Shown: positions 54,581-63,208 of the stretch, piece after piece | How the letters are laid out: every line of letters starts with the position of its first letter | How positions within the stretch are numbered: the first letter of the stretch is position 1 | From: Ferrovum sp. JA12 | GTDB taxonomy: Bacteria > Pseudomonadota > Gammaproteobacteria > Burkholderiales > Ferrovaceae | Assembly: GCF_001431705.1 (NCBI RefSeq) | Contig: NZ_LJWX01000002.1 | Location: forward strand, 496,001-560,000 | Length of the DNA: 64,000 nt | Reading direction: 5' to 3' | Made by a program: the position numbers and the translations under genes | The notes under the pieces: model-generated | Seen by the model: only the letters and a program-made list of their open reading frames with translations | Database searches by the model: none | What the model was told of the DNA's origin: nothing

Positions 54581-56143
54581 ATGGAACTCTTCTTTCATTA
54601 TTTATCGATGAAATATCTGGCAGTTGGCATTCTGTTAACGCTCCAGGTTACAGCGATAGGTTTGTTGGGAGGGTTCTTGCTCGGTTTACTTTTGGCCGGC
54701 ATGCTTATTTCAAGGCATCCTTGGATATCGGGTATCGCCCGCACCTATGCGGTTATTTTTCGTGGTACTCCGTTAATTTTACAAATGGTTTTTTTCTATG
54801 ACGCATTACCTCATTTGGGGGTAATGCTGTCTGCATTAACCGCTGCAGGCTTCGCACTGGCTGCCAATGAAGCGCCTTTTATAGCAGAAATTCTCAGGTC
54901 TGGTGTGTTAGGGGTAGATCGCGGCCAATGGATGGCTGGGCAGGCGCTTGGTATGACGCCTAGGGTACTAATGAGACGCATCATCGCCCCTCAGGCAATC
55001 AGAACCATGATCCCAGCCTTTGGTAATGAGGCTGTGAGCGCCCTAAAAAACTCTTCCTTGGCTTCCTTTATTTCAGTACAAGAGTTAACACTAAGAAGCA
55101 CACAATTGGCCTCTTCAACTTTTGATTTTTTCTCCATCTTTTGTGCCTCTGGCGTACTCTATTTGGCATTAACTGGCACCATCAGTCTGATTCAGTTGTT
55201 GGCAGAATATGTGTTGGACCTAGATCGACGGGTTTCACCTTCAGGAACACAGACTGCTCGCCACACTCAACACCATTCTGGGTTATTTTCCTTAAAAAAT
55301 AATGAAAAAAATAATTTGGATAAGAATCCAGATCATCATGCAAGCAAAATAATGAAACTTAATACACTAAACCATACGGGTGTTGCGGTTCAAATTAATA
55401 AGTTAATAAAACAATACGGCGATTCTGTTGTGTTGAATGAATTAAATTTAAGTGTTCACGAAAATGAGGTGGTTGTGTTACTGGGTCCTAGTGGATCGGG
55501 TAAAAGCACCTTACTGCGTTGTATTAACCAATTAGAAGTGTCAAGTGGTGGATCTGTCCATATTGCCGGGCAATGGATGGGGGTCACCCATAGTGGAAGA
55601 ACAATGTCACCCAGCGAATTGGCGCTGCAAAGGTCAGAGGTGGGGGTGGGCATGGTATTCCAACAGTTTAATTTATTTGCGCATTTAACGGTCTTGGAAA
55701 ACGTAGCAGGTCCCTTGCGCTGGGTACATAAAGTGCCAACTGAGCAAGCTTTCGCGCGAGCCATGGAATTGTTAAACCGTGTGGATTTAGTAGACAAAGC
55801 TTACTCACTGCCAAGACACCTATCAGGAGGGCAACAGCAACGGGTAGCCATTGCTCGTGCCCTAGCACCTTACCCTTCTGTTTTATTGTTAGATGAACCC
55901 ACCTCGGCTCTAGATCCGGAATTAGTACATGAGGTGTTATCGGTGATCAGAAAGTTATCGGTGGAGGATAAACTCACTATGATTATTTCCACTCATCAAC
56001 TCAAGTTTGCCCGAGACATAGCCGATCGTGTGGTGTTTTTATCAGGTGGAAAAATCATTGAAAGTGGCAGCGCTGAACAAGTGTTAACGGCACCCCAGCA
56101 TCCCTTAACACAGCGTTTTTTAAACATGATGAGTGCAGATTAA
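54581..56143 (+). CDS. Fused ABC permease and ATPase (HAAT type)
   Basis: 520 residues carrying both membrane and motor parts. Residues 1-215 form a HisM/GlnP-like permease with five spans and the coupling EAA region (ALGMTPRVLMRRIIAPQAIR). About 216-265 is a polar, Asn/His-rich linker. From about 267 an ATPase has Walker A GPSGSGKSTLLRC, signature LSGGQQQRVAIARAL, Walker B VLLLDEPTSALDPE and the switch His in ISTHQ. Fusion of both domains occurs in some amino acid importers; a homodimer would make a full transporter with the binding protein encoded upstream. Confidence 0.92.
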   Translation: MELFFHYLSMKYLAVGILLTLQVTAIGLLGGFLLGLLLAGMLISRHPWISGIARTYAVIFRGTPLILQMVFFYDALPHLGVMLSALTAAGFALAANEAPFIAEILRSGVLGVDRGQWMAGQALGMTPRVLMRRIIAPQAIRTMIPAFGNEAVSALKNSSLASFISVQELTLRSTQLASSTFDFFSIFCASGVLYLALTGTISLIQLLAEYVLDLDRRVSPSGTQTARHTQHHSGLFSLKNNEKNNLDKNPDHHASKIMKLNTLNHTGVAVQINKLIKQYGDSVVLNELNLSVHENEVVVLLGPSGSGKSTLLRCINQLEVSSGGSVHIAGQWMGVTHSGRTMSPSELALQRSEVGVGMVFQQFNLFAHLTVLENVAGPLRWVHKVPTEQAFARAMELLNRVDLVDKAYSLPRHLSGGQQQRVAIARALAPYPSVLLLDEPTSALDPELVHEVLSVIRKLSVEDKLTMIISTHQLKFARDIADRVVFLSGGKIIESGSAEQVLTAPQHPLTQRFLNMMSAD

Positions 56144-56158
56144 AGTCGAGAGAAAAAT

Positions 56159-56566
56159 ATGAAAAAATCCTTTATATTTACCCCGGAATCCGGTGTCCCA
56201 CCGCCCGTAGGACCTTTTTCACATGCCACCCGTTGGGGAGATCTCTTATTTGTAACCGGACAGATGCCCACGGATCCTGCAACAGGGGGAATTGTATCAG
56301 GGGGGCTTAATGCCCAGTCATTGCAGGTTAAAAAAAATCTTGAGGCGGTGATTGCCCACTTTGGACTCACCTTAGACGATGCACTGATGGTGAGAGTCTA
56401 CTTGGAGTCCTTCGATGATTATGCGGCCTTTAATGACTTCTATAAAACATGGTTTACTCAACCATTACCGAGTCGTACCTGTGTAGGCGTGCATGGCTTG
56501 GCACTCGGTGCTCTGGTAGAAATTGATTTGATTCTAGGTATTCCTAAACAAAAGTCGGTCAATTAA
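56159..56566 (+). CDS. RidA family protein (enamine/imine deaminase type)
   Basis: 135 residues of the YjgF/YER057c/UK114 fold: FTPESGVPPPVGPFSHATRWGDLLFVTGQMP (two blocks) and LPSRTCVGVHGLALGALVEID with the carboxylate-binding Arg of active RidA proteins (about 104). RidA hydrolyses reactive 2-aminoacrylate-like enamines. Operon-linked members often belong to Rid subfamilies tied to a particular catabolic route. Here it sits 15 bases behind the transporter and 29 before the amidase. Confidence 0.9.
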   Translation: MKKSFIFTPESGVPPPVGPFSHATRWGDLLFVTGQMPTDPATGGIVSGGLNAQSLQVKKNLEAVIAHFGLTLDDALMVRVYLESFDDYAAFNDFYKTWFTQPLPSRTCVGVHGLALGALVEIDLILGIPKQKSVN

Positions 56567-56595
56567 ATTATTCTGTAATTAGAACTGAGGAATGT

Positions 56596-58041
56596 ATGAG
56601 TGATCATGACTGTAATGAAAATTGCCACCATGGGGCAGATGTGGATCTCACACCAGAAGATAGACTGGCTGAGATATCTGAGGCAAAGAAGAGGTTATTG
56701 GGTGCCAATGATTCTTCCTTAAAGGAGACTGTTCGCCCCCATTCGACATTGGCATCCCAAGATACAGCCTTAATCGATCACACTAATGAGCAATTTAAAA
56801 CAGGTGTTCACTATTATATTCCTGCAACAAAAGATACGGTACTTTGGGGATATTTTAGTCAAGTGGCAAAGCCGGTTATAACTATTCAATCCGGCGATTT
56901 TGTTACCATCGAAACGATTACTCATCACGCCAATGATGATGCCGATAGAATGGTGTATGGTGATGCTAACGTTCAAGGCATTTTTCATTGGGATAGCCAT
57001 GGCAAAGGAATAGACAGACGTGGTGCAGGGGCGATGTCTGCCACTAACGGTTCTGGTGCAGGACTCGGGGTTCACTTATGTACTGGTCCCATTGAAATTG
57101 CTGGGGCAGAGCCTGGCGATGTGCTTGAAGTAAGAATTATTGATGTCTCACCACGACCTAGCGCAAATAAGTTATACCATGGGAAAAGTTTTGGTTCCAA
57201 TGTAGCGGCTAATTGGGGTTTTCATTATGGGGACACCCTAACTGAGCCCAAAGAACGTGAAGTGGTGACCATTTACGAAATCGATGCCACTGGCGAGAAC
57301 ACCTGGGCGCGGGCGGTCTATAATTTCAGGTGGACTCCGCAAGTTGATCCTTATGGAGTAGTCCACACAACCATTGATTACCCGGGTGTCAAAGTTGACC
57401 ACAATACTATTATTAAAAATAATCATATTCTTAATAATATCCGAGTTCCCGTCAGACCACATTTTGGAACAATTGGCGTGGCTCCAAAGGAAGTGAATAT
57501 CGTCTCATCGATTCCACCGAGTTATACGGGCGGCAATATAGATAACTGGAGAATTGGTAAGGGAGCCACGATTTTTTACCCCGTAGCGGTTAAAGGAGCA
57601 AAATTTTTTGTAGGCGATCCCCATGCCTCGCAAGGTGATGCAGAGCTATGTGGCACAGCCATTGAGTGTTCTCTAACTGGAACATTTCAATTTATTTTAC
57701 ATAAAAAAGAATCCATCACTAATCCCCATTTAGTCGGTTTGGATTATCCTTTACTGGAAACCTCCAATGAATGGCTTGTACACGGTTTTAGTTATTCAAA
57801 TTATTTAGCGGAACTAGGGGCAGAGGGGCAAAGTACCATATTTGCCAAATCCTCTTTAGATAAGGCTATGCGCGATGCATACCATAAGATGCGTCATTTT
57901 TTAATGAGTGCTAAGGACTTAAGTGAGGATGAGGCCATTTCATTAATGTCTGTAGCGGTGGACTTTGGTATAACTCAGGTTGTTGATGGAAACTGGGGGA
58001 TTCATGCTTCGATTAAAAAATGTATTTTTCAATCGGGCTGA
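56596..58041 (+). CDS. Acetamidase/formamidase family protein
   Basis: 481 residues of the FmdA_AmdA family, which hydrolyses formamide, acetamide or related amides to ammonia. The first 25 residues are Cys/His-rich (DHDCNENCHHGAD). Core blocks: ITIQSGDFVTIETITHHAND, TGPIEIAGAEPGDVLEVRIIDV, VRPHFGTIGVAP, PPSYTGGNIDNWRIGKGATIFYPVAVKGAKFFVGDPHASQGDAELCGTAIE (in parts). The metal-ligand-type residues of the DPHASQGDAE block are kept. Long for formamidase but normal for the wider family. The operon supplies uptake, Rid-type clean-up and hydrolysis. Confidence 0.9.
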   Translation: MSDHDCNENCHHGADVDLTPEDRLAEISEAKKRLLGANDSSLKETVRPHSTLASQDTALIDHTNEQFKTGVHYYIPATKDTVLWGYFSQVAKPVITIQSGDFVTIETITHHANDDADRMVYGDANVQGIFHWDSHGKGIDRRGAGAMSATNGSGAGLGVHLCTGPIEIAGAEPGDVLEVRIIDVSPRPSANKLYHGKSFGSNVAANWGFHYGDTLTEPKEREVVTIYEIDATGENTWARAVYNFRWTPQVDPYGVVHTTIDYPGVKVDHNTIIKNNHILNNIRVPVRPHFGTIGVAPKEVNIVSSIPPSYTGGNIDNWRIGKGATIFYPVAVKGAKFFVGDPHASQGDAELCGTAIECSLTGTFQFILHKKESITNPHLVGLDYPLLETSNEWLVHGFSYSNYLAELGAEGQSTIFAKSSLDKAMRDAYHKMRHFLMSAKDLSEDEAISLMSVAVDFGITQVVDGNWGIHASIKKCIFQSG

Positions 58042-58123
58042 GTGAACTCGTCAGAAAAACCTTGGTAATTGGATCCCCCAAGGTGTCAGCTGAAGATCAC
58101 TCACCACTCCACTGGCACATCCC

Positions 58124-58573
58124 TTAATTTTCCTTTTTTGTCTGTAAAGAATCACGAATTTCCCGAAGGAGTAATATTTCCTCTGAAGTGGGTGTAGCAA
58201 CCACTTCTGTGTTGTCCTCTTCCTTACTCTGGTGTTTTAAGTGAGTCACTAAACGCACCATTAAAAAAATGATGAAGGCTAATATTAAAAAATCTATCGA
58301 TACGGTAATAAAGTGACCATAGGCCAGCACAGGAATTTTAAGTTTCTTTAAATTGTCTAGGTTATCGGCAGCTCCCGCGGGTAGGTCGCCCAACACAATA
58401 TAAAGATTTGAAAAATCAATTTTGCCAATAATGGCGCTTATGAGTGGCATAATCAAATCTTCCACAAGGGATGTGACGATTTTTCCGAAGGCGCCACCAA
58501 TGATCACCGCCACAGCCAAATCAATCACATTGCCCTTCATGGCGAATTCTTTGAAGTCTTTTAAAATTCCCAT
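58124..58573 (-). CDS. mscL: Large-conductance mechanosensitive channel
   Basis: 149-residue channel that opens under hypo-osmotic stress. N-terminal amphipathic helix [15 protein letters not shown], span 1 [30 protein letters not shown] (pore-lining Gly/Ala), a periplasmic loop, span 2 about 90-110, and a charged cytoplasmic helix with [13 protein letters not shown]. Standard. The ribosome site AGGAGAG precedes ATG 58573. The EI24-like gene lies directly upstream on the same strand. Confidence 0.95.
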   Translation of the reverse strand: MGILKDFKEFAMKGNVIDLAVAVIIGGAFGKIVTSLVEDLIMPLISAIIGKIDFSNLYIVLGDLPAGAADNLDNLKKLKIPVLAYGHFITVSIDFLILAFIIFLMVRLVTHLKHQSKEEDNTEVVATPTSEEILLLREIRDSLQTKKEN

Positions 58574-58598
58574 TTCCTACCTCTCCTTAATCTGTTTT

Positions 58599-59324
58599 TT
58601 AGATTGCTGTTGTGTATCGTAAATCTCGTAATTCTCCCAGTGCCAAATAGGTATAAGCTAAACCGACCCAAGTGGCACCAAATAAATTAACGATCGGAAT
58701 AAATTGTAATAATCCGGCAATGATGCCAAGCAAAAAAAACTTATGTAATGATCCTTTGACAATCTGATGTAATTCCTCATCGCTAGCATAGGTTGAAAGT
58801 GCATCATAACGAAATAGCCGTTGTATGAAATAAGCGGTGAGTAGAAGTGAGATGAGGGGTGAGAGTGGGGTGAGTAACCACAGCGGAAACCCCAGTATCC
58901 AGCCAACGAGTAAAACTCCTATAGCAATGAATGAATTCATTAGGCTCTTGACAAAATAACTGTTGCCCCTTGGCGAGAGATCTCTAAAATCCCTGTAATG
59001 CACATGTTCCACAATGATGGGCATGGAGAAAAAAGCGGTGATCAGTAGGGTGGAGAGGTACACCGCTGGGGCCAGCATAAATAGAATTAACAATGAAATG
59101 AAATAGCCCGATGCCACGGACACCATCCCACGAGAAAACCAAGAAGAAGGGATCAGATCATTCATCCAGAGCATCATAGATTGATGCCAATCACTCCAAT
59201 AAAAATAGGTAATCACCGACCAGAAAACAATAGAAATCAAAAAGGGAGTAAATACCAATGCCATCATTTTATAATTGAACTGGCTTTTGGTGGCTTGCCA
59301 CATGGCATAAATAACATCATTCAT
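58599..59324 (-). CDS. EI24/CysZ-like integral membrane protein
   Basis: 241 residues with about five to six membrane spans and the family blocks (FLISIVFWSVITYFYWSDW, LLITAFFSMPIIVEHVHYRDF, GFPLWLLTPLSPLISLLLTAYFI in parts). CysZ of enterics imports sulfate, but most EI24-domain proteins have no known substrate, so I do not give a symbol. It is 25 bases upstream of mscL and shares its direction. Confidence 0.75.
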   Translation of the reverse strand: MNDVIYAMWQATKSQFNYKMMALVFTPFLISIVFWSVITYFYWSDWHQSMMLWMNDLIPSSWFSRGMVSVASGYFISLLILFMLAPAVYLSTLLITAFFSMPIIVEHVHYRDFRDLSPRGNSYFVKSLMNSFIAIGVLLVGWILGFPLWLLTPLSPLISLLLTAYFIQRLFRYDALSTYASDEELHQIVKGSLHKFFLLGIIAGLLQFIPIVNLFGATWVGLAYTYLALGELRDLRYTTAI

Positions 59325-59492
59325 GGTTTGATATGTATAGAAAGTGATAAATCAATGATTGGGTTTACTTCAAAGACCATGATACGCCTAGGTTGGATTG
59401 CTTTAGTGATTTATTTTTACTAAGATAGCGTTGATAGAGTAGATTGATTGGTGCTGTTTGCGCTTAAATTAAAAAAGATTTACGAATAAACA
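59325..59492. other. Gap next to the BLUF relic
   Basis: AT-rich bases between the EI24-like gene start and the end of the BLUF relic. No gene or clear signal is seen. Confidence 0.35.
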
Positions 59493-59842
59493 TTACCCTT
59501 TGTCCTTAAACAATTGGAGTAGCATCGGTGTTCCAATTTTATCATCCTTCATATTGTATAAATCCCCTCTGCGATTTAAAAAACCGAACATCCTCCTAAG
59601 GACTGAGACTCTTCATATGAAATATCGTTAAGGTTACGAAAACCCATTGACCAGTTTTCAAAAATCCTCTCCTCCATAAAGCCCTTATCTATTACTTGCG
59701 TAAAACTTCCGTCTTTGTACAGTAATATGTCAGTGATATTTTACGTACGATTAATTTTATTGGCTTTCTCAAGAATATTTAGTAATTATCTTTTATCAAG
59801 TAGGTCTTTAGCAGAACTGACGTAGATCCTATAAAAAATCAT
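59493..59842 (-). pseudogene. BLUF-domain blue-light photoreceptor gene, decayed
   Basis: From ATG 59842 (AGGAAA ahead) the frame reads MIFYRIYVSSAKDLLDKR, TAA, LLNILEKANKINRT, TAA, NITDILLYKDGSFTQVI, then DKGFMEERIFENWSMGFRNL and ISYEESQSLGGCSVF with a stop at 59576. One base slip in a T/A run there continues it as LNRRGDLYN and TPMLLQLFKDKG to the stop at 59493. These are the BLUF blocks in order: the flavin-contacting Tyr in YVSSA, ILEKA-x2-N, NIT-x2-LLY-x-DGSF-x-QV, then ERIF-x2-WSMGF. Two nonsense codons, a frameshift and a deletion between QVI and DKGF (where VLEG and about 20 residues are expected) make it non-functional. Confidence 0.75.
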
Positions 59843-60054
59843 ACTATGAATTTCCTGTGTGCTCTTGTAGTAGTTTAAAGGGATAACTGAAGTAATTGAA
59901 ATCTTTTATGATTTTTTTCTTTTATTTATAACCTATCATTGATTATGGAGAAAACTCACAAAATCAACTATTTCAGCTTTTTAAATCGTGTATTACCTCA
60001 ACCATTATTTAGCTAGTGTTACTATGATACCTTTAGTAGAAGAGGGTGGTGGAC

Positions 60055-60750
60055 ATGTCAAGACACCATAGTGAAAGCCATCGCACAGAGCATATTGGCT
60101 GGTTACGGGCTGCTGTATTGGGTGCCAATGATGGTATAGTCTCTACCGCGAGTTTAATTATTGGGGTGGCCTCGGCGCGAGCGGACCACTCTGAGGTGCT
60201 CCTTGCTGCTGTAGCAGGATTAATTGCTGGGGCCATGTCCATGGCGGCTGGCGAGTATGTTTCAGTGAGCTCTCAAGCTGATATTGAAGAAGCGGATGTA
60301 GCGCGAGAAAAAATTGAGCTAGAACATAACCGCGAGCATGAAGTACTGGAGCTCTCTGGTATCTACGAGGAGAGGGGGTTAAGTCAAGAACTGGCAAGAC
60401 AGGTGGCCATTGAATTAATGGCCAAGGATGCTCTCGGGGCCCACCTTAGAGATGAACTTGGTTTATCAACAATGATCAGTGCCAAACCCCTGCAAGCTGC
60501 TCTGACTTCTGCATTATCTTTTACAGGTGGGGCAATTTTACCCTTAGCATGCGCGTGGTTATTGCCGGTTGCATCACTACCATTCTATGTAGGCATAACC
60601 TCATTGTTTTTCTTGGTAGCACTGGGTGCCTTGGCTGCCTATACGGGGCGAGCAAATATCCTTAAGGGAATTTTACGGGTATCTTTTTGGGGGATTTTAG
60701 CCATGGTTTTTACAGCTGTTGTGGGTGGTTTGTTTCATGTGGCAGTTTAA
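60055..60750 (+). CDS. VIT1/CCC1 family metal (iron/manganese) transporter
   Basis: 231 residues from ATG 60055, chosen because GAGGGTGG precedes it (GTG at 60046 is in frame). IGWLRAAVLGANDGIVSTASLIIGVASA is the first span block, AGAMSMAAGEYVSVSSQADIEEADVA the second, then a charged cytoplasmic Glu-rich helix (EKIELEHNREHEV) and ending spans (SFTGGAILPLACAW, FWGILAMVFTAVVGGLF). Family members move Fe2+ or Mn2+ out of the cytoplasm. In an iron-rich setting this would protect against metal excess; that setting is inferred. Single gene. Confidence 0.9.
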   Translation: MSRHHSESHRTEHIGWLRAAVLGANDGIVSTASLIIGVASARADHSEVLLAAVAGLIAGAMSMAAGEYVSVSSQADIEEADVAREKIELEHNREHEVLELSGIYEERGLSQELARQVAIELMAKDALGAHLRDELGLSTMISAKPLQAALTSALSFTGGAILPLACAWLLPVASLPFYVGITSLFFLVALGALAAYTGRANILKGILRVSFWGILAMVFTAVVGGLFHVAV

Positions 60751-60931
60751 CCCAGTAAAACACCAGTGCGCTGAGGCTGCTCTAAAAATTTTTATTTTAC
60801 GTTGGTACTAAAACTAATACAGCATCACAAAGACGGAAGTTAAGATTGAAGTTGGTGAGGTTTAGTAGATAGCGCGTATCGGTATTATCAACTTAACGGT
60901 GATCGTGATGCAATAGATCCATGAATACCGT
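60751..60931. other. Gap between VIT gene and IS6-like relic
   Basis: No gene seen. It should contain the left end of the IS6-like relic, but I could not identify a terminal repeat. Confidence 0.3.
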
Positions 60932-61492
60932 GACCTTCGCTATGACTGCCATCACTGTCCCATGGACATCATCAGCCACTGTGTCTGGCTGTATTTTCGT
61001 TTTTACCTCAGTTACCTCGATATTTAGGAGAGAATGGTTATGAGAGGAGTGTTGTCAGCGATGTATTCCCTCACAACTGGTGCAAAAGATTCGGAGGTGA
61101 CTATGCACGCAGACTACGTGCTCGGCAGGGTCGAGCGGGTGATACCTCGCATCTGGATGAGTTGATAAGAAAGTACACCCCGATGCATCGTTACCGATAA
61201 ACAGGGGAGCTATGCAGCAGCCAAAGCGGATGTGATGCCGAGTGTTGAGCATATTCGGGATATGGGCACCAACAACCGGGCCGAGAATTCTCATCAGCTA
61301 ACACGAGAACGGGAGCGACGGAGACGTCATTTTAAGTCCCCTGGTGAGGCACAGTGGTTTCTTTCCACGTTTTCTGTCATTAACAATCATTTTCGCCCTG
61401 GCCTGCATCTACTGAAAAAAGTACATTACCGTGAGGTGATGGGGCGACGTTTTGCAGATTGGCGTGATATTTGTGCACTGGAAGCAGCCTGA
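60932..61492 (+). pseudogene. IS6-family transposase relic with internal deletion
   Basis: The frame begins DLRYDCHHCPMDIISHCVWLYFRFYLSYLDI, TAG, ERMVMRGVLS (written here in parts as one N-terminal block). It shifts near 61055 to HNWCKRFGGDYARRLRARQG and GDTSHLDEL, then jumps to VTDKQGSYAAAKADVMPSVE, NNRAENSHQLTRERERRRR, FLSTFSVINNHFRPGLHLLKK and ends at TGA 61492. The DDE residues are recognisable (HLDE, VTDK, NRAEN), but about 40 residues between the first two Asp are missing, and there is one nonsense codon and at least two shifts. Inactive. Confidence 0.75.
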
Positions 61493-61634
61493 GGTGACCG
61501 AATGATGGGGCTATTTCGTCCAAGATCAGTTAACTTGACTATCCCGCCAAAAGTTCGAATGTATGGGTGCAATCTTTTCCTTCTGGCTATCATCGATTGA
61601 AAACTTGGCAAACTAGGGGCGTCCATGTCCGGTT
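61493..61634. other. Gap between IS6 and IS4 relics
   Basis: No gene seen. The right end of the IS6 relic should be here, but I could not place it. Confidence 0.3.
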
Positions 61635-61821
61635 TATGTTCTCGTAGCCATTGTCAAAAAACGCCTTAATTTGGAGGCTTCGCTCTACACTTTGCTACAG
61701 ATTTTATCTCTCACACTGTTCGAAAAAAATACGCTACAACAAGAACTTACAAATACAAAAAACACTTTAGATGCATTCCATATCAATAATCAGTTGATTT
61801 TACGAGGAATTTAACCGGACA
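61635..61821 (+). mobile_element. IS4-type element fragment: transposase C-terminus and right end
   Basis: 61635-61814 reads YVLVAIVKKRLNLEASLYTL, LQILSLTLFEK, and TLDAFHINNQLILRGI, stop. This is the C-terminal end of an IS4-superfamily transposase (ISPepr1-like group). The stop is overlapped by TTAACCGGACA (61811-61821), a plausible right terminal repeat. A similar inverted sequence TGTCCGGTTTA at 61626-61636 could be the left end of a deletion derivative, or coincidence inside coding sequence. Confidence 0.55.
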
Positions 61822-61824
61822 CTA

Positions 61825-62121
61825 GTGATTGAATATATTAAAGTGATTCGGCGGATCACGGCCAAAACCGGACAGATAGATGTACCAGAAAGCGGACAAT
61901 TATTTGCGCAGAGATTCAAGAAAGACCGCGTTCCGATGGAAGTCGAGAAAACGTTTCTGCCCATCAGAGAAACCGCCAACGTTATAGACATTTTCAATGT
62001 CGATGCCCATGCGTTGAAGAGAAGGCCGGTGGGCTACCGGGGAAATTATGAGTTTTCCATTATTTTCGAAGCTAATGAATCCACGATCAAAGAGGTGATC
62101 AATGCTCGGTGTCAGGAGTAG
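61825..62121 (+). CDS. Hypothetical protein, possibly truncated
   Basis: A 98-codon frame from GTG 61825 just behind the IS4 fragment, with TAG immediately upstream. It reads VIRRITAKTGQIDVPESGQL and FEANESTIKEVINARCQE near the end. I recognise no family. The start has no ribosome site, and the frame begins a few bases from an insertion-sequence end, so it may be the 3' remnant of a gene cut by the element. Confidence 0.35.
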   Translation: MIEYIKVIRRITAKTGQIDVPESGQLFAQRFKKDRVPMEVEKTFLPIRETANVIDIFNVDAHALKRRPVGYRGNYEFSIIFEANESTIKEVINARCQE

Positions 62122-62159
62122 ACCATTCCCAACCTACATCGCGCATACCTGTGCCAATG

Positions 62160-62915
62160 CTAGAGGCTATTTTTGACGATGTTGCGCGCACTGAAAAGCG
62201 CCACCGGCATGGTTCGAGACTCATCGCGTATAAGTCGCACGATGCCGCCTTATAGGAAAGGCACCGCTCGACCACAGCGTGCCGCCCGAGTCAGCGCTTC
62301 CCAATCAGTAACCTGTTGGTCAAACACGCCGTCGAACTTATCCCCCCGACTTGTCCAGACCTGATCGAGCTGCGCCAAAGCAGCTAGATCGATTCGAGTA
62401 TCGGTGAGTTTGGCCCCGTAGCTCGCGCGCAGGATGTCTGTGTATGCCCATGCGATCGAGCGCTTGGTCACAGCAGATGACCATCCAGAGTCTGCGGACC
62501 AGACTGGTAGCTTGCGCGTCACGATGTAATTGATGAGACGGCTTGATCGTTGCGACAGGTTGTCGGTGGCGCGCATGCGCATGGCAACCAAATTGACGTT
62601 GTCAGGGAAGGCAACGCCACCGGCCAGATAGCCTCTGGCCTCACCCCAGCGCACCTCTTGCCCGACACAGGAGTTGGTGTCCTTGCTATCTAAACGTGTG
62701 GCACGCACTTTATAGCGACCCAAGCTAACTGGATATTGGAAAAACAGTCTCTGCGGCGTGGTTGTGGCGGCGCTCATACTCTCGCTACCAAGCATAAACC
62801 AGTTGCCTACTGAATCGCCTTCGGCATCAATCGCTCTGACTTCTATCTTCCAGCTTGCACTGTGGACTTCCAAGCCACCGGTGTCGTTGGCGTAGTAGAG
62901 ACCACGCGGTAGCAG
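62160..62915 (-). pseudogene. Phage tail-tip protein (lambda gpJ-like / TipJ) fragment
   Basis: Minus-strand frame open at the right from about 62915 (GLYYANDTGGLEVHSASWKI). Then come VRWGEARGYLAGGVAFPDNV, ATDNLSQRSSRLINYIVTRK, AWAYTDILRASYGAKL and the region ending RAARCGRAVPFL, TAA at 62250, followed in frame by GGIVRLIRDESRTMPVALFS and ARNIVKNSL before TAG at 62160. This is the middle part of a host-specificity (J) protein of siphovirus-type prophages. Both ends are missing and a nonsense codon interrupts it; no other phage gene is near. Confidence 0.75.
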
Positions 62916-62920
62916 GCAAA

Positions 62921-62948
62921 AAAAGCCAACCGGTTAGTGTTGGCTTTT
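62921..62948. terminator. Bidirectional rho-independent terminator
   Basis: AAAAGCCAAC (62921-62930), loop of 8, GTTGGCTTTT (62939-62948): perfect 10-bp stem flanked by A and T runs. It ends transcription from either side and marks the right edge of the phage fragment. Confidence 0.75.
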
Positions 62949-63208
62949 AAAGTATTGGTGGTGGGGTAAAACCCCGTGTCAATTAAGTTCTCCCAACGCC
63001 TGCGATTCATTGCGAACTGCTGCGAAAACCTACTAAAATCCCTTATTCGGTAAGTATCTTATCAGGAAACTCACTGGGTGTTTCGTTGCTGGTTGAGTGG
63101 CTGTGGACACGGGTTCAATTGCGCGTTTGGGAATTGAACCGGAAGGCGTGCCGTATGTTAGTGGGGTCAACAGAACAGCAAATTCTCCCACGTCAGCCAG
63201 TCGTTCAG
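62949..63208. other. Gap before the Fic gene; small hairpins
   Basis: No gene supported. GGGGT-AAA-ACCCC near 62967 and a perfect 9-bp inverted repeat GGTTCAATT / AATTGAACC (63112-63120 and 63132-63140). The latter looks like a tRNA T-arm at first sight, but no tRNA body fits. Confidence 0.4.

Noticed and set aside
61626-61821. A complete 196-bp MITE with TGTCCGGTT terminal repeats
   Set aside because: The left copy coincides with the place where the transposase reading frame needs nearly the same bases, so it may be coding sequence. Listed as an IS4 fragment instead.
63112-63140. tRNA T-arm-like sequence GGTTCAATT ... AATTGAACC
   Set aside because: No acceptor, D or anticodon arms can be drawn around it.
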